Part shown: in pieces, positions 7,825 through 16,677 of the stretch | Numbering within the stretch: the stretch's first letter is position 1 | Layout of the letters: each line of letters begins with the position of its first letter | From: CADEED01 sp043747875 | GTDB taxonomy: Bacteria; Pseudomonadota; Gammaproteobacteria; Steroidobacterales; Steroidobacteraceae | Reading direction: 5' to 3' | Length of the DNA: 64,000 bases | Assembly (NCBI GenBank): GCA_043747875.1 | Contig: JAYTOI010000025.1 | Coordinates: forward strand, 5,132-69,131 | Position numbers and translations under genes: made by a program | The notes under the pieces: generated by a model | Databases searched by the model: none | What the model was told of the DNA's origin: nothing | What the model saw: only the letters and a program-made list of their open reading frames with translations

Positions 7825-9720
7825 CTAGTTAGCCGCCTCGAACACCAGGCGCGCGCGCGCCGTCGTCGGCACGGCGACGCCGTTCTCGCGGCGCGGCTCG
7901 TAGGACCACTTGCGCACCGCGTTCTGCGCCGAATCGTCGAACACGCCCGGTGGCGTCGACTCCAGCACTTCCACCGCGGCAACCTTGCCGGTCTCGGTCA
8001 CCGAAATCTTCACGACGACGTAGCCGCTGGTCTTCTTCGAAACTCCGGACGGTAAGGTCGGAGTGACGCGTTTGACGAGCTTCGCGGGCACCACGTCGAC
8101 CGGCGCGGGCGGCGTCGGCTGCGGCGCGGCCGTCGGCGGCATCTCCACGGACGCCGTGCCGGCGGTGACGGGCGAAGCGATGGCCGGCGTGGGAGCCTCG
8201 GCTGTCGGAGTCGGCATGCGCGCGGAGTCTCCCGCCTCGAGCGTGCGCCCCGGGAATGAGCTCTCGGCGCGATTCATCGTCATCGTCGTCGTCGAAATCG
8301 CATTGATTGGCGCGTCCAGCGCGAGCGACTCGCGCGGCACGTCACCGATGGGCGCGCCGTACGTGCGCGGCGTGCCCGACGAAATAGCCGGAGTCTCGCG
8401 CGCTGAGCGTGATGGGCCGGTGCGGTCCGGCGTGCGGGTGGCGACGCGCGCCGGCACTCGCTCCGGACGACGTTGTTGGCTGGGGCGTGGCCGCTGATTC
8501 TGATTCGATGCGCGCTGCGAAGAAGTTGGAACCACCGCGGCCTGCACTGGCCCCCGCGACGTCGGCGTCTGCGCCGATGAGAGCTTCGAGAGCTCCTCGG
8601 CGCGATCGATCGCGTCCTTGAGGAAATCGCGGCGCGGATGCAACGGGGATCTCTCAACCAGCGTCGCGAGCTCGCGCCGCGCGGTAGCGATCTCGTTCTT
8701 CATGATCGCGTTTTCGATATCGATCTCGATCAGCGTGAGATCGTCCGTCACCTTCTGCTGTTCGGTCATGCGCTGCACCGTGGCCGCGATGGCGGCCTCG
8801 CGCGCGCGCGCCTCGGGGTCGTAGACCTTTTCGATCACGAACACGATGGCTCCCGCGACCGCTACGGCGATGCCGCAGGCGGTGGCGAGACGGATCTTCT
8901 TGCGGCGTGCGGCGTCATCGACCACGCGCTGCTGCACGCCGAGTCGCGCCTGTGCAGCGATGTCCGCGAAATCGTCTTCGGCGGGCTGCGTCTCCGGCGT
9001 CCAGCCCGGAAGACCACCGCGCGAGGCGGCAGCGCTGGCCGGCTGCAAGGGCATCGGCGGGATCGCCTTCATCGCCGGCGCTGTGGCGCGCATCTGTGTC
9101 GGTACGCGCGCCACCGGACCCGTGACGCGCGCGGCCGGTGCGCGCAGCGGCGGCTCGGGAGCGGGTTGGGGTTGCACGGCGCGCGCCGTCGCGGCGCGGC
9201 CGTGTGCGGCTGCGCTCGCAATGGCCGTGGCGGCCGGCGGCGGTGTCGCCGACAGCGGCGCGGGCGGACGTTGTGGAATGGGCGAGCGCGGTGTCGTGCC
9301 GGCGGCCGGAATGCCGCGCTCATCGAGCACCACGCGTTCGACGGTGCCGTCGGTCTCGTCGTTCGGACCCCCCGTGACCTGCGCGATGGCGAGCCACAAT
9401 TCCTCGAGATCGATCGGGTAGTTGATCGTGCGCTGGACCTTGAACGGCGCGAGGCGCGGGCCTAACAACTGCAGGCGTTCGGGGGCGGCGGCGAAGATGC
9501 GCTTGAGCGGAACGGCGGTGCGGGTGGTGCGGCCGAGCAGGTCGAGGCCCGAGCCATCGACGGCGCGTTCGCAGGCGATGAGCACGTCATACTGGTTCTG
9601 CCGCAGCAGCAGCAGGGCATCGCCCTTGCTGGTGACGCAGTCGAGCTCGAGTACGCCGCGAATCGCGCGCGCGATGTTCTCGAGACCCTCTGAGTCATGA
9701 TCGACCAGCAGGACACGCAT
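7825..9720 (-). CDS. TonB-like protein with an N-terminal degenerate receiver domain
   Basis: A 631-residue protein with an unusual order of parts. Residues 1-115 look like a response-regulator receiver (MRVLLVDHDSEGL at the start, acidic pair at 7 and 9), but the phosphoacceptor position aligns with Cys50 (VLIACERAVDGSG) and the conserved Lys aligns with Tyr101 (TINYPIDLEEL). Then come a Pro/Ala-rich linker (about 135-250), one membrane segment (about 276-297), a coiled region (about 300-370), a second Ser/Pro/Thr-rich spacer and a C-terminal TonB-C domain (about 550-631: TLPSGVSKKTSGYVVVKISVT). The ATG at 9720 is chosen because the receiver begins there; the frame stays open to 9918 without domain content. 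The layout puts the pseudo-receiver in the cytoplasm and TonB-C in the periplasm. Confidence 0.85.
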   Translation of the reverse strand: MRVLLVDHDSEGLENIARAIRGVLELDCVTSKGDALLLLRQNQYDVLIACERAVDGSGLDLLGRTTRTAVPLKRIFAAAPERLQLLGPRLAPFKVQRTINYPIDLEELWLAIAQVTGGPNDETDGTVERVVLDERGIPAAGTTPRSPIPQRPPAPLSATPPPAATAIASAAAHGRAATARAVQPQPAPEPPLRAPAARVTGPVARVPTQMRATAPAMKAIPPMPLQPASAAASRGGLPGWTPETQPAEDDFADIAAQARLGVQQRVVDDAARRKKIRLATACGIAVAVAGAIVFVIEKVYDPEARAREAAIAATVQRMTEQQKVTDDLTLIEIDIENAIMKNEIATARRELATLVERSPLHPRRDFLKDAIDRAEELSKLSSAQTPTSRGPVQAAVVPTSSQRASNQNQRPRPSQQRRPERVPARVATRTPDRTGPSRSARETPAISSGTPRTYGAPIGDVPRESLALDAPINAISTTTMTMNRAESSFPGRTLEAGDSARMPTPTAEAPTPAIASPVTAGTASVEMPPTAAPQPTPPAPVDVVPAKLVKRVTPTLPSGVSKKTSGYVVVKISVTETGKVAAVEVLESTPPGVFDDSAQNAVRKWSYEPRRENGVAVPTTARARLVFEAAN

Positions 9721-9841
9721 GTGCGTCCAGTACCCCGTAATAAATACAATTTCGTTCTGAGTAAACGCGATTCGACCCAAACAGGCGTCGCAGCGCGTCA
9801 CGTTTCCCGTCCCTGCCGCAGGCCGCCGTGGAGGGCTTAAG

Positions 9842-11875
9842 TTAAGCCGAGCGGCGGACCGAGAGGACGCTTCCCACCTTCCGAATTCGCTGCAACAGGC
9901 GCGCCAGATGCTGCACATCGGCCACGCCCAAGCGGACGTCGATGGTAGCCGTCGACTGCGTGCGATCGGTAGTGGTGTGCATCATCTCGATGGATATTTT
10001 TTCGCTGGCGAGCAGATCGCCGATGTCCCGAACCAGTCCCTGTCGGTCGATAGCGACAATGTTGAGCGTCACGGCCTGTGTCTGCGAGACATCGGCCCAG
10101 GCCGCGGCGATGAGTCGGTCGGGTCGGGTGGCGCTCATGCGCCGCAGTCCGGGGCAGTCCGCGCGGTGGACGGTCACTCCACGCGCAAGGGTGGCGTAGC
10201 CCGCGATCGGCTCGGGTTTCACGGGCGCGCAGCAGCGCGCAAAACTGATCGGGAGATCCTGGACCCCGCCCAGCACCACGGGCGAGCGGGCCGTCTTGCG
10301 GGGCGTGTTGCGCCGGCGCCGCTCTGGCGCTGTTCCCGGCGCGGTCGCGGCGGCTGGCACGGACCCGGACTCGGGCGTCGGTAGCTTGCCGGTGTCCTCG
10401 TCTAACTTCCGGAACCAGGCGCGCACCTTGGAGCGGGCGCGCGGGCTCTTCATGAACCCCTGTGTCTCCGACAGCCAGTCGCGACTCGGCGCCGGCAGTT
10501 TCTGAGTCAGGATCTCGACGATCTCTCCATTGGTCAGCGCGCGCGTGAGCGGCACGATGCGGCCATTGACGCGCGCGCCGCGCGTGCGATGCCCGAGATC
10601 GGTATGCACGTGATAGGCGAAGTCGAGCGGCGTCGCGCCGGGCGGCAGATCGACCACTTCGCCCTTGGGCGTGAGCGCGTAGACGCGATCCTCGAACAGC
10701 TCGGCGCGCACTTCGTCGAGGAAGTCCCGCTGGCCGACGTCATCCTGCCGTTCGCTTCGACGCTCCTGATCAACATCGAGCAGCGTGCGAATCCATTCGA
10801 TCTTGCGGTCGTACGAGACATCGTGCGCGCGTGATTCTTTGTGGCGCCCCTCTTTGTATATCCAATGAGCGGCGACTCCGAGCTCCGCAAGGTCGTGCAT
10901 CTCGCGCGTGCGGATCTGGATCTCCACGGCCTTCGACTCCGGACCGAACACCGCGGTGTGGATGGAGCGGTAGAAGTTGTCCTTCGGCGTCGCGATGTAA
11001 TCGTCGAACTCGCCCGGGATGTATGGGAAGCGGCCATGCACCAGCCCGAGCACGGCGTAGCAATCGGCGACCGTGGCCGTGACGATGCGCACCGCGCGCA
11101 GGTCGAACACCTGCTCGAACGACAACTGCTTGCGCTCCATCTTCCGGTGGATGCTGTAGATGTGCTTCGGACGGCCATACACCTCGCCGTGTATGCCCGC
11201 GGCGTTCATCATCGCTTCGAGCGAGCGGCACAGCTCGGTGATGTAGCGCTCGCGGTCCGTACGCTTTTCCGCGAGTGCCGACGCGATACGACGATAGTCG
11301 TCCGGCTGCAGGAAGCGCAGCGCGAGATCTTCGAGCTCCCACTTGAGCTGCCAGAGCCCGAGACGATTCGCGAGCGGCGCAAACACCTCGCGCGTCTCGA
11401 GGGCCAGCCGCTCGCGCGTGGCGGAGGGGCCATCCTTCGCGGCCGCGAGCTCGACGAGCTGGCGAGCGAGCCGCGCGATGACCAGGCGGGGATCGCTGAC
11501 CACCGACAGCAGCATCTTGCGCAACGCTTCCGCCTGCGCGGGCTCGAGGCGATGTGTGGCGGCCGATTTCGCCGTCAGCCGGAGGTCACCGAACTGTGCG
11601 AGCTCGCGCGCGAGCGCCGTCGACGGGCCGAAATGCTGCTCGATCTCGCGCTCGGTGGATGCCGCATCGCGCTGGGATTTGTCGATCGACTCGAGCGCTG
11701 TTTGGGCGAGCAACGCAGCCGCGAGGCCCGGGTCTTCGGTCAGTGACGCGACGATGACGGCCGATTCGATGGCGCGGTCGAGCGCGGCGCGCGGTGTGCC
11801 CCAGGCTTCGAGCCGGGCGCCATCGCGTTCGATCGCGGCGCGGAGTTCGTCGGAGCAGGAGTGGAGGTTGTGCAC
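9842..11875 (-). CDS. relA: RelA-type (p)ppGpp synthetase (GTP pyrophosphokinase)
   Basis: Stringent-response enzyme that transfers pyrophosphate from ATP to GTP/GDP on ribosomes sensing uncharged tRNA. At 677 residues it is shorter than E. coli RelA (744). The N-terminal region aligns with the hydrolase domain but lacks the His-Asp metal motif, so hydrolysis is not expected. The synthetase domain is intact (RPKHIYSIHRKM, VFDLRAVRIV, FYRSIHTAVFGP, VEIQIRTREMHDLAELGVAAHW) and carries GEFDDYIA, the acidic ExDD form typical of monofunctional RelA rather than the RxKD of SpoT. TGS (DLPPGATPLDFAYHVHTDLGHRTRGARVNG split over two strands) and a C-terminal ACT domain follow. It is transcribed away from ruvC. 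Assignment rests on the degenerate HD and ExDD. Confidence 0.9.
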   Translation of the reverse strand: MHNLHSCSDELRAAIERDGARLEAWGTPRAALDRAIESAVIVASLTEDPGLAAALLAQTALESIDKSQRDAASTEREIEQHFGPSTALARELAQFGDLRLTAKSAATHRLEPAQAEALRKMLLSVVSDPRLVIARLARQLVELAAAKDGPSATRERLALETREVFAPLANRLGLWQLKWELEDLALRFLQPDDYRRIASALAEKRTDRERYITELCRSLEAMMNAAGIHGEVYGRPKHIYSIHRKMERKQLSFEQVFDLRAVRIVTATVADCYAVLGLVHGRFPYIPGEFDDYIATPKDNFYRSIHTAVFGPESKAVEIQIRTREMHDLAELGVAAHWIYKEGRHKESRAHDVSYDRKIEWIRTLLDVDQERRSERQDDVGQRDFLDEVRAELFEDRVYALTPKGEVVDLPPGATPLDFAYHVHTDLGHRTRGARVNGRIVPLTRALTNGEIVEILTQKLPAPSRDWLSETQGFMKSPRARSKVRAWFRKLDEDTGKLPTPESGSVPAAATAPGTAPERRRRNTPRKTARSPVVLGGVQDLPISFARCCAPVKPEPIAGYATLARGVTVHRADCPGLRRMSATRPDRLIAAAWADVSQTQAVTLNIVAIDRQGLVRDIGDLLASEKISIEMMHTTTDRTQSTATIDVRLGVADVQHLARLLQRIRKVGSVLSVRRSA

Positions 11876-12036
11876 GGAAGCGACGCGACGCGCGCGTGAG
11901 GCGCGGCGGATTTGCGGCTATCATACGCGCAGTTTTTCCCAAGGGGCGCAGAGACTTGGCGCGATACCCGATGCGATCATCCTGGCGCGCTTACCAGCCG
12001 AACGCCGCTGCGTCCGCTGGGCCCGGTGTCGCGCGG

Positions 12037-12528
12037 ATGGTGCCCGTCGGTTCGTCGCGCATTCTGGGTCTGGATCCGGGCAGTCTGCGCACCGGCTTTG
12101 GCATCATCGACTGTGAGCGCGGCACGTTGCGCATCGTCGTGCAGGGCTGCATCGCCACCGGTGCGGGCCCGCTCGCGGACCGTCTGCGCATCATCCACGC
12201 GAAGGTGGTCGAGTTGATCGCGACGCATCGGCCGCAGGAGATCGCCGTCGAGCGCGTGTTCCTCTCGAAGAATGCCGACAGTGCGTTGAAGCTGGGCCAG
12301 GCGCGCGGCGCTGCGTTGGCCGCAGTGCCGGCGGCGCTCGGCGTGCACGAGTACGCGCCGCGCGCGATCAAGCTCGCGGTGGTCGGCGTCGGCGGCGCGG
12401 AGAAGATCCAGGTTCAGCACATGGTCAAACGACTGCTCGCCATCGAGATACGCCTGCCCGCGGACGCGGCGGACGCGCTGGCGGTTGCCATCTGCCATGC
12501 GCATACCCGCAGGCTCGAATACGCATGA
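12037..12528 (+). CDS. ruvC: Holliday-junction endonuclease RuvC
   Basis: Dimeric nuclease that resolves Holliday junctions after RuvAB branch migration. The protein opens with RILGLDPGSLRTGFGII, carrying the first catalytic Asp, continues with IAVERVFLSKNADSALKLGQARG (second acidic residue) and ends with ADAADALAVAICHAHT, which carries the last catalytic residues. The ATG at 12037 gives 163 residues, close to the usual 170; the frame is open further upstream but family homology begins here. No strong ribosome site is visible. It overlaps ruvA by 4 bases, giving a translationally coupled ruvCAB operon. Confidence 0.95.
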   Translation: MVPVGSSRILGLDPGSLRTGFGIIDCERGTLRIVVQGCIATGAGPLADRLRIIHAKVVELIATHRPQEIAVERVFLSKNADSALKLGQARGAALAAVPAALGVHEYAPRAIKLAVVGVGGAEKIQVQHMVKRLLAIEIRLPADAADALAVAICHAHTRRLEYA

Positions 12529-13118
12529 TCGGTTTCGTGCGCGGCAAACTAGTTGTCAAGACCCCGCCGCATCTCACGGTGGACGTGGGCGGCATGGGTT
12601 ACGACATCGAAGCGCCGATGTCGACGTTCTATACGCTGCCGGCGCTGGGCAGCGACGTACGCCTGCTCACGCATCTGGTCGTGCGCGAGGACGCGCACAT
12701 CCTCTACGGGTTCGGCACGATCGAGGAGCGCATGCTGTTCCGCAACCTGCTCAAGGTGTCGCAGGTGGGTCCCAAGCTGGCGCTGGCCATTCTCTCGGGC
12801 GCGAGCGTGGCAGGTTTCGCCACCATCGTGAAGATGCAGGACGCGGCATCGCTCACCAGGATTCCCGGCGTGGGCCGCAAAACCGCCGAGCGGTTGTTAG
12901 TCGAGATGCGCGATCGCGTCGACAATCTCGCGGAGGCGCCCGGCGGCATGACGCCCATGAACGGCGGCAGCAAGACCGAGGGCGAGGCGTGGAGCGCGCT
13001 GGTCGCCTTGGGTTACAAACCCGCGGAAGTCACGGCCATGCTCAAGCCCTTCGCCGGTTCGGGGGGTTCCACCGAAGAGCTGATCCGCCAGGTGCTGCAG
13101 GGCGCGGGGCGCACATGA
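12525..13118 (+). CDS. ruvA: Holliday-junction branch-migration protein RuvA
   Basis: Tetrameric DNA-binding subunit that holds the four-way junction for the RuvB motors. The 197-residue protein shows the N-terminal OB fold (MIGFVRGKLVVKTPPHLTVD), the helix-hairpin-helix pair (LKVSQVGPKLALAILSG and LTRIPGVGRKTAERLLVEMRD) and a C-terminal three-helix domain that contacts RuvB (EAWSALVALGYKPAEV). Length fits the family (about 200). It begins in the ATGA overlap with ruvC and ends in an ATGA overlap with ruvB. Confidence 0.97.
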   Translation: MIGFVRGKLVVKTPPHLTVDVGGMGYDIEAPMSTFYTLPALGSDVRLLTHLVVREDAHILYGFGTIEERMLFRNLLKVSQVGPKLALAILSGASVAGFATIVKMQDAASLTRIPGVGRKTAERLLVEMRDRVDNLAEAPGGMTPMNGGSKTEGEAWSALVALGYKPAEVTAMLKPFAGSGGSTEELIRQVLQGAGRT

Positions 13119-14173
13119 CCGGCACTTCCGAAAGAGTGGGCGAGCGCATCGTGCAGCCCGCAGGTACGGTGGCAGAAGAAGCGGTCGACCGCGCAATCCG
13201 CCCGAAGCGCCTGGCCGACTATGTCGGACAGGAGCACGTCAAGGCGCAGCTCGAGATATTCGTACAGGCCGCGGTGAAGCGCGGCGAGGCGCTCGACCAC
13301 GCGCTCATCTTCGGCCCGCCCGGTCTCGGCAAGACCACGTTGGCGAACATCCTCGCAAGCGAACTGGGGGTGAATCTGCGGCAAACTTCCGGGCCGGTCT
13401 TGGAACGGCCCGGCGACCTCGCGGCGCTGCTGACCAACCTGCAGCCGCGCGACGTGTTGTTCATCGACGAGATCCATCGACTGTCGCCCGTCGTCGAGGA
13501 AGTGCTCTATCCCGCGATGGAGGATTTCCAGCTCGACATCATGATCGGCGAGGGTCCGGCGGCGCGGTCCATCAAACTATCGCTGCAGCCGTTCACGTTG
13601 ATCGGCGCGACGACGCGCGCCGGGCTGCTCACCTCGCCGCTGCGCGACCGCTTCGGCATCGTGCAGCGGCTCGAGTTCTACACGACGCCCGAGCTCGAGC
13701 GCATCGTCACGCGCTCGGCGGGCATCCTCGGTGTGCCCATCGACACGGACGGCGCGGGCCGCATCGCCCAGCGTTCGCGCGGCACGCCGCGCATCGCCAA
13801 CCGGCTGTTGCGCCGCGTGCGCGACTACGCCGAGGTGAAGGCGGATGGCCGCATCGACGAATCGGTCGCGCGCGCCGCGCTCGACCTGCTCGAGGTGGAC
13901 CCGCAGGGGTTCGATGCACTCGACCGCAAGCTGCTGTCGACCATCATCGAGAAGTTCGAGGGCGGGCCAGTGGGCATCGAGAGCCTCGCGGCCGCGGTGG
14001 GCGAGGAGCGCGGCACGCTCGAGGACGTCATCGAGCCGTTCCTCATCCAACAGGGTTTCCTGATGCGCACCGCGCGCGGCCGCATGGCCACGCGCGCGGC
14101 CTATCTGCACTTCGGTCTCAAGATGCCCGAGCGCGGGGCTGCCAACCTGCCGCTTTTCGAAGCTGACAAGTGA
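13115..14173 (+). CDS. ruvB: Holliday-junction branch-migration helicase RuvB
   Basis: Hexameric AAA+ ATPase that drives branch migration with RuvA. The 352-residue protein has the N-terminal RPKRLADYVGQ signature, Walker A GPPGLGKTTLANI, Walker B VLFIDEIHRLSP, sensor GATTRAGLLTSPLRDRFG with the arginine finger, and the C-terminal winged-helix DNA-binding domain (RKLLSTIIEKFEGGPVGIESLA). The ATG at 13115 overlaps the ruvA stop (ATGA). The frame is open upstream to 12485 but that part shadows ruvC and ruvA. Confidence 0.98.
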   Translation: MTGTSERVGERIVQPAGTVAEEAVDRAIRPKRLADYVGQEHVKAQLEIFVQAAVKRGEALDHALIFGPPGLGKTTLANILASELGVNLRQTSGPVLERPGDLAALLTNLQPRDVLFIDEIHRLSPVVEEVLYPAMEDFQLDIMIGEGPAARSIKLSLQPFTLIGATTRAGLLTSPLRDRFGIVQRLEFYTTPELERIVTRSAGILGVPIDTDGAGRIAQRSRGTPRIANRLLRRVRDYAEVKADGRIDESVARAALDLLEVDPQGFDALDRKLLSTIIEKFEGGPVGIESLAAAVGEERGTLEDVIEPFLIQQGFLMRTARGRMATRAAYLHFGLKMPERGAANLPLFEADK

Positions 14174-14183
14174 GGGCCGTGCG

Positions 14184-14594
14184 TTGAAGGAGTTTCTCTG
14201 GCGCGCGCGCGTCTACTGGGAAGACACCGATGGCGGAGGCGTCGTCTACTACGCCAACTACCTCAAGTTCATGGAACGCGCCCGTACGGAGTGGCTGCGT
14301 TCGCTCGGACATTCGCAGGCAGAGCTCGCGGAGCAGTTCGGCTTCGTGTTCGCGGTCGTGGAGGTGCGCGTGAACTATCGCAAGCCCGCGCGGCTCGACG
14401 ACGAGCTGACCATTTCATGCGTGCCCGTGCCGGAGGGGCGCGCATCGATCCGCTTCCGGCAGACGATCATCAAGACGAACGAACAAGGTGATTCGACTCT
14501 CGCCGATGGCGAGGTGCGTGTCGCCTGCGTCGATGCAAAAACGTTTCGGCCCCGGGCGCTGCCGGATTTCGTGCAGACAGGCTCAAGCAGGTAA
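14184..14594 (+). CDS. ybgC: Acyl-CoA thioesterase YbgC (tol-pal associated)
   Basis: Hot-dog-fold thioesterase of the 4-hydroxybenzoyl-CoA thioesterase type, encoded at the head of the tol-pal operon in Gammaproteobacteria and thought to hydrolyse acyl-CoA in phospholipid metabolism. The 136-residue sequence has the family motif RVYWEDTDGGGVVYYANYL, with the catalytic Asp at about residue 16, and the VNYRKPARLDDEL strand. The start is TTG at 14184, ten bases after ruvB; no in-frame ATG fits. It ends 3 bases before tolQ. Confidence 0.93.
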   Translation: MKEFLWRARVYWEDTDGGGVVYYANYLKFMERARTEWLRSLGHSQAELAEQFGFVFAVVEVRVNYRKPARLDDELTISCVPVPEGRASIRFRQTIIKTNEQGDSTLADGEVRVACVDAKTFRPRALPDFVQTGSSR

Positions 14595-14597
14595 CTC

Positions 14598-15275
14598 ATG
14601 GAAAACGAACTGTCGATTGTGAAGCTGGTGATCAATGCGAGCCCGGTGGTGCAGGCCGTCATGGGCCTGCTGCTGTTTGCATCGCTGATGTCGTGGACCA
14701 TCATCTTCCGCAAGCGCGCGCTGCTGTCGCGCGCGCACGGCGAGGCCGAGAACTTCGAGAACAGCTTCTGGAAGGGCGGCGATCTCACCGCGCTGTACCG
14801 GCAGATCGAAGGGCGCGGCGGCGCCACCGGCATGTCGAGCATCTTCGAGTTCGGCTTCCGCGAGTTCGCGCGCCTCAAGCAGGGCGGTGGCATCCCGGCC
14901 GACCAGTTGTTAGACGGCGCGCGGCGCGCCATGCGTGTCGGCCAGCTCAAGGAACTCGAGCGTCTCGAGGAGAGCCTCGCGAACCTCGCGACCATCGGCT
15001 CGACCAGCCCGTACGTCGGGTTGTTCGGCACGGTGTGGGGCATCATGAGCTCGTTCGTCGCGCTGGGGGGCGTCCAGCAGGCCACGTTGGCAATGGTCGC
15101 CCCCGGCATCGCCGAAGCGCTGATCGCCACCGCCATCGGATTGTTCGCCGCCATTCCCGCGGTGATCGCCTACAACCGCTATGCCGATCAAGTGAGCCGT
15201 CTCGAGCTGCGCTACGACGCGTTCATGGAAGAGTTCTCCACCATCCTGCAGCGTTACGCCGGTCGCGGCGCCTGA
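14598..15275 (+). CDS. tolQ: Tol-Pal system proton-channel protein TolQ
   Basis: Inner-membrane subunit of the TolQR motor, which uses the proton motive force to drive TolA and outer-membrane constriction at division. The 225-residue protein has the expected three membrane segments: residues about 16-38, then a cytoplasmic loop, then about 130-155 and 165-190. The conserved IGSTSPYVGLFGTVWGIM and GIAEALIATAIGLFAAIPAVIAYN blocks are present. Length matches the family (about 230). It follows ybgC directly and is 22 bases ahead of tolR. Confidence 0.97.
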   Translation: MENELSIVKLVINASPVVQAVMGLLLFASLMSWTIIFRKRALLSRAHGEAENFENSFWKGGDLTALYRQIEGRGGATGMSSIFEFGFREFARLKQGGGIPADQLLDGARRAMRVGQLKELERLEESLANLATIGSTSPYVGLFGTVWGIMSSFVALGGVQQATLAMVAPGIAEALIATAIGLFAAIPAVIAYNRYADQVSRLELRYDAFMEEFSTILQRYAGRGA

Positions 15276-15297
15276 AGACCGAAGAGCTGGAGTACAC

Positions 15298-15750
15298 ATG
15301 GCCGCTGCGCACAAAGGTAGACGTCGTCGACTCATGGCCGAGATCAACGTCGTGCCCTACATCGACGTGATGCTGGTGCTGCTCATCATCTTCATGATCA
15401 CCGCACCGCTGGTCACCGAGGGCATCAAGGTCGAGTTGCCGAAGGCGCCGGCCAGGGGCATGTCGCCCGAGATGCTCAAGGACGTGAAGCCCATCATCCT
15501 GAGCATCGACGAGAAGGGGCAGCTCTTCCTCAACTACAACAAGCCCGAGGACGAACCCTTGAGCGCCGAGCAGGTCGAAGCCCAGGCCGCCGCCGTGTTG
15601 CGGCGCGCGCCGGAGACGGCGGTGTTGGTAAAGGGCGACTATCGCGTGGCGTATGGGGAAGTAGTTGGAGCGATGACTCTCCTGCAGCGCGCCGGCGCAA
15701 ACAAGGTCGGCTTCGTCACGCAACCGGCCGACCGAAAGCGCGCCCGCTGA
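15298..15750 (+). CDS. tolR: Tol-Pal system protein TolR (ExbD family)
   Basis: Single-pass inner-membrane partner of TolQ. The 150-residue protein has a short cytoplasmic N-terminus and one membrane helix containing the proton-path Asp (EINVVPYIDVMLVLLIIFMI), then a periplasmic domain with the LPKAPA segment and the C-terminal helix (VVGAMTLLQRAGANKVGFVT). Length matches the family (about 140-150). It ends 4 bases before tolA. Confidence 0.97.
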   Translation: MAAAHKGRRRRLMAEINVVPYIDVMLVLLIIFMITAPLVTEGIKVELPKAPARGMSPEMLKDVKPIILSIDEKGQLFLNYNKPEDEPLSAEQVEAQAAAVLRRAPETAVLVKGDYRVAYGEVVGAMTLLQRAGANKVGFVTQPADRKRAR

Positions 15751-15754
15751 ACGA

Positions 15755-16660
15755 ATGCCGCCCACCCCAAAATCGCTGACCCGGGGCCGATGGCGCGCCG
15801 TCGCGCTGTCCCTGCTCGTGCACGCATGCATCGTCGCCGCGGCCGTGCTCGGCTGGTTCACGTGGAAGCACGAGGCACCGCCGACCACCCTCGCCATCGA
15901 GGCCACCGTCATCGACGAGCGCGCGTTGAAGGGCGTCGATAAAGCGCCCGAAGTGCCGCCGCTGCCCGAGCCCACCCCCGAGACACCGCCGCCTGAACCG
16001 GTAGCGGAGCCCACGCCTGTCGAGCCTGCGGAAGAACAGGGTCCGCCCAAGCCCGATCCCGCCGAGATCGAGCGCCAGCGCGAAGAAGATCGCCTCGCCG
16101 CCGAGAAGGTCGAGCAAGAAAAGGTCGAGCAGCAAGAGCGGCTCGACGCCGATAAGAAGGAAACGGAGCGTCTCGAGGCGCAGAAGCAGGCGGCGGCGAA
16201 GGCCGCGGCCGCAAAACAAAATCAGGAACGGCTCGCCGCCGAGAAAAAGGCGCTCGAGAAAAAGCGCGCGGAAGACGCCATTGCCGCGAAGAAGGACGCC
16301 GAAGAGAAGGCGCGCCAGGCGCGCGAGGCGGATCTGCGCCGCGCGCTGGAGGCGGAGGAGCAAGGCAGGGCGGCGCGCAACAGCGGTGAGGCACAGCTCT
16401 GGTACGCGCAGATCGTCGCGCGCATCGAACGCGCGTGGATCAAGCCGCCCTCGGCACAGGCGGGCATCGAGTGTATTGTGTCGGTCACCCAGGTGCCGGG
16501 CGGCGAGGTGACTGCCGTCCGCGTCGATCAATGCACCGGCGGGGGCGAGGCGATGTCGCAATCCGTGGAGGCTGCCGTCTACCGCGCTTCCCCGCTACCA
16601 TCCCCACCGAATCCGGCGCTGTTCGAACGTAGCCTCATCCTGACGTTCAAGCCCGGCTAG
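15755..16660 (+). CDS. tolA: Tol-Pal system protein TolA (TonB-like transducer)
   Basis: Membrane-anchored rod that links the TolQR motor to TolB and Pal in the outer membrane. Visible parts: one N-terminal membrane helix (about residues 14-36), a Pro-rich stretch (about 65-95), a long Ala/Glu/Lys-rich coiled coil (about 100-210) typical of TolA domain II, and a C-terminal domain with a disulfide-like Cys pair (GIECIVSVTQVPGGEV and VDQCTG). At 301 residues it is shorter than E. coli TolA (421) because the coil is shorter, which is common outside Enterobacteria. Located between tolR and tolB. Confidence 0.95.
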   Translation: MPPTPKSLTRGRWRAVALSLLVHACIVAAAVLGWFTWKHEAPPTTLAIEATVIDERALKGVDKAPEVPPLPEPTPETPPPEPVAEPTPVEPAEEQGPPKPDPAEIERQREEDRLAAEKVEQEKVEQQERLDADKKETERLEAQKQAAAKAAAAKQNQERLAAEKKALEKKRAEDAIAAKKDAEEKARQAREADLRRALEAEEQGRAARNSGEAQLWYAQIVARIERAWIKPPSAQAGIECIVSVTQVPGGEVTAVRVDQCTGGGEAMSQSVEAAVYRASPLPSPPNPALFERSLILTFKPG

Positions 16661-16677
16661 CAGAGGGCCTGTTAAGC

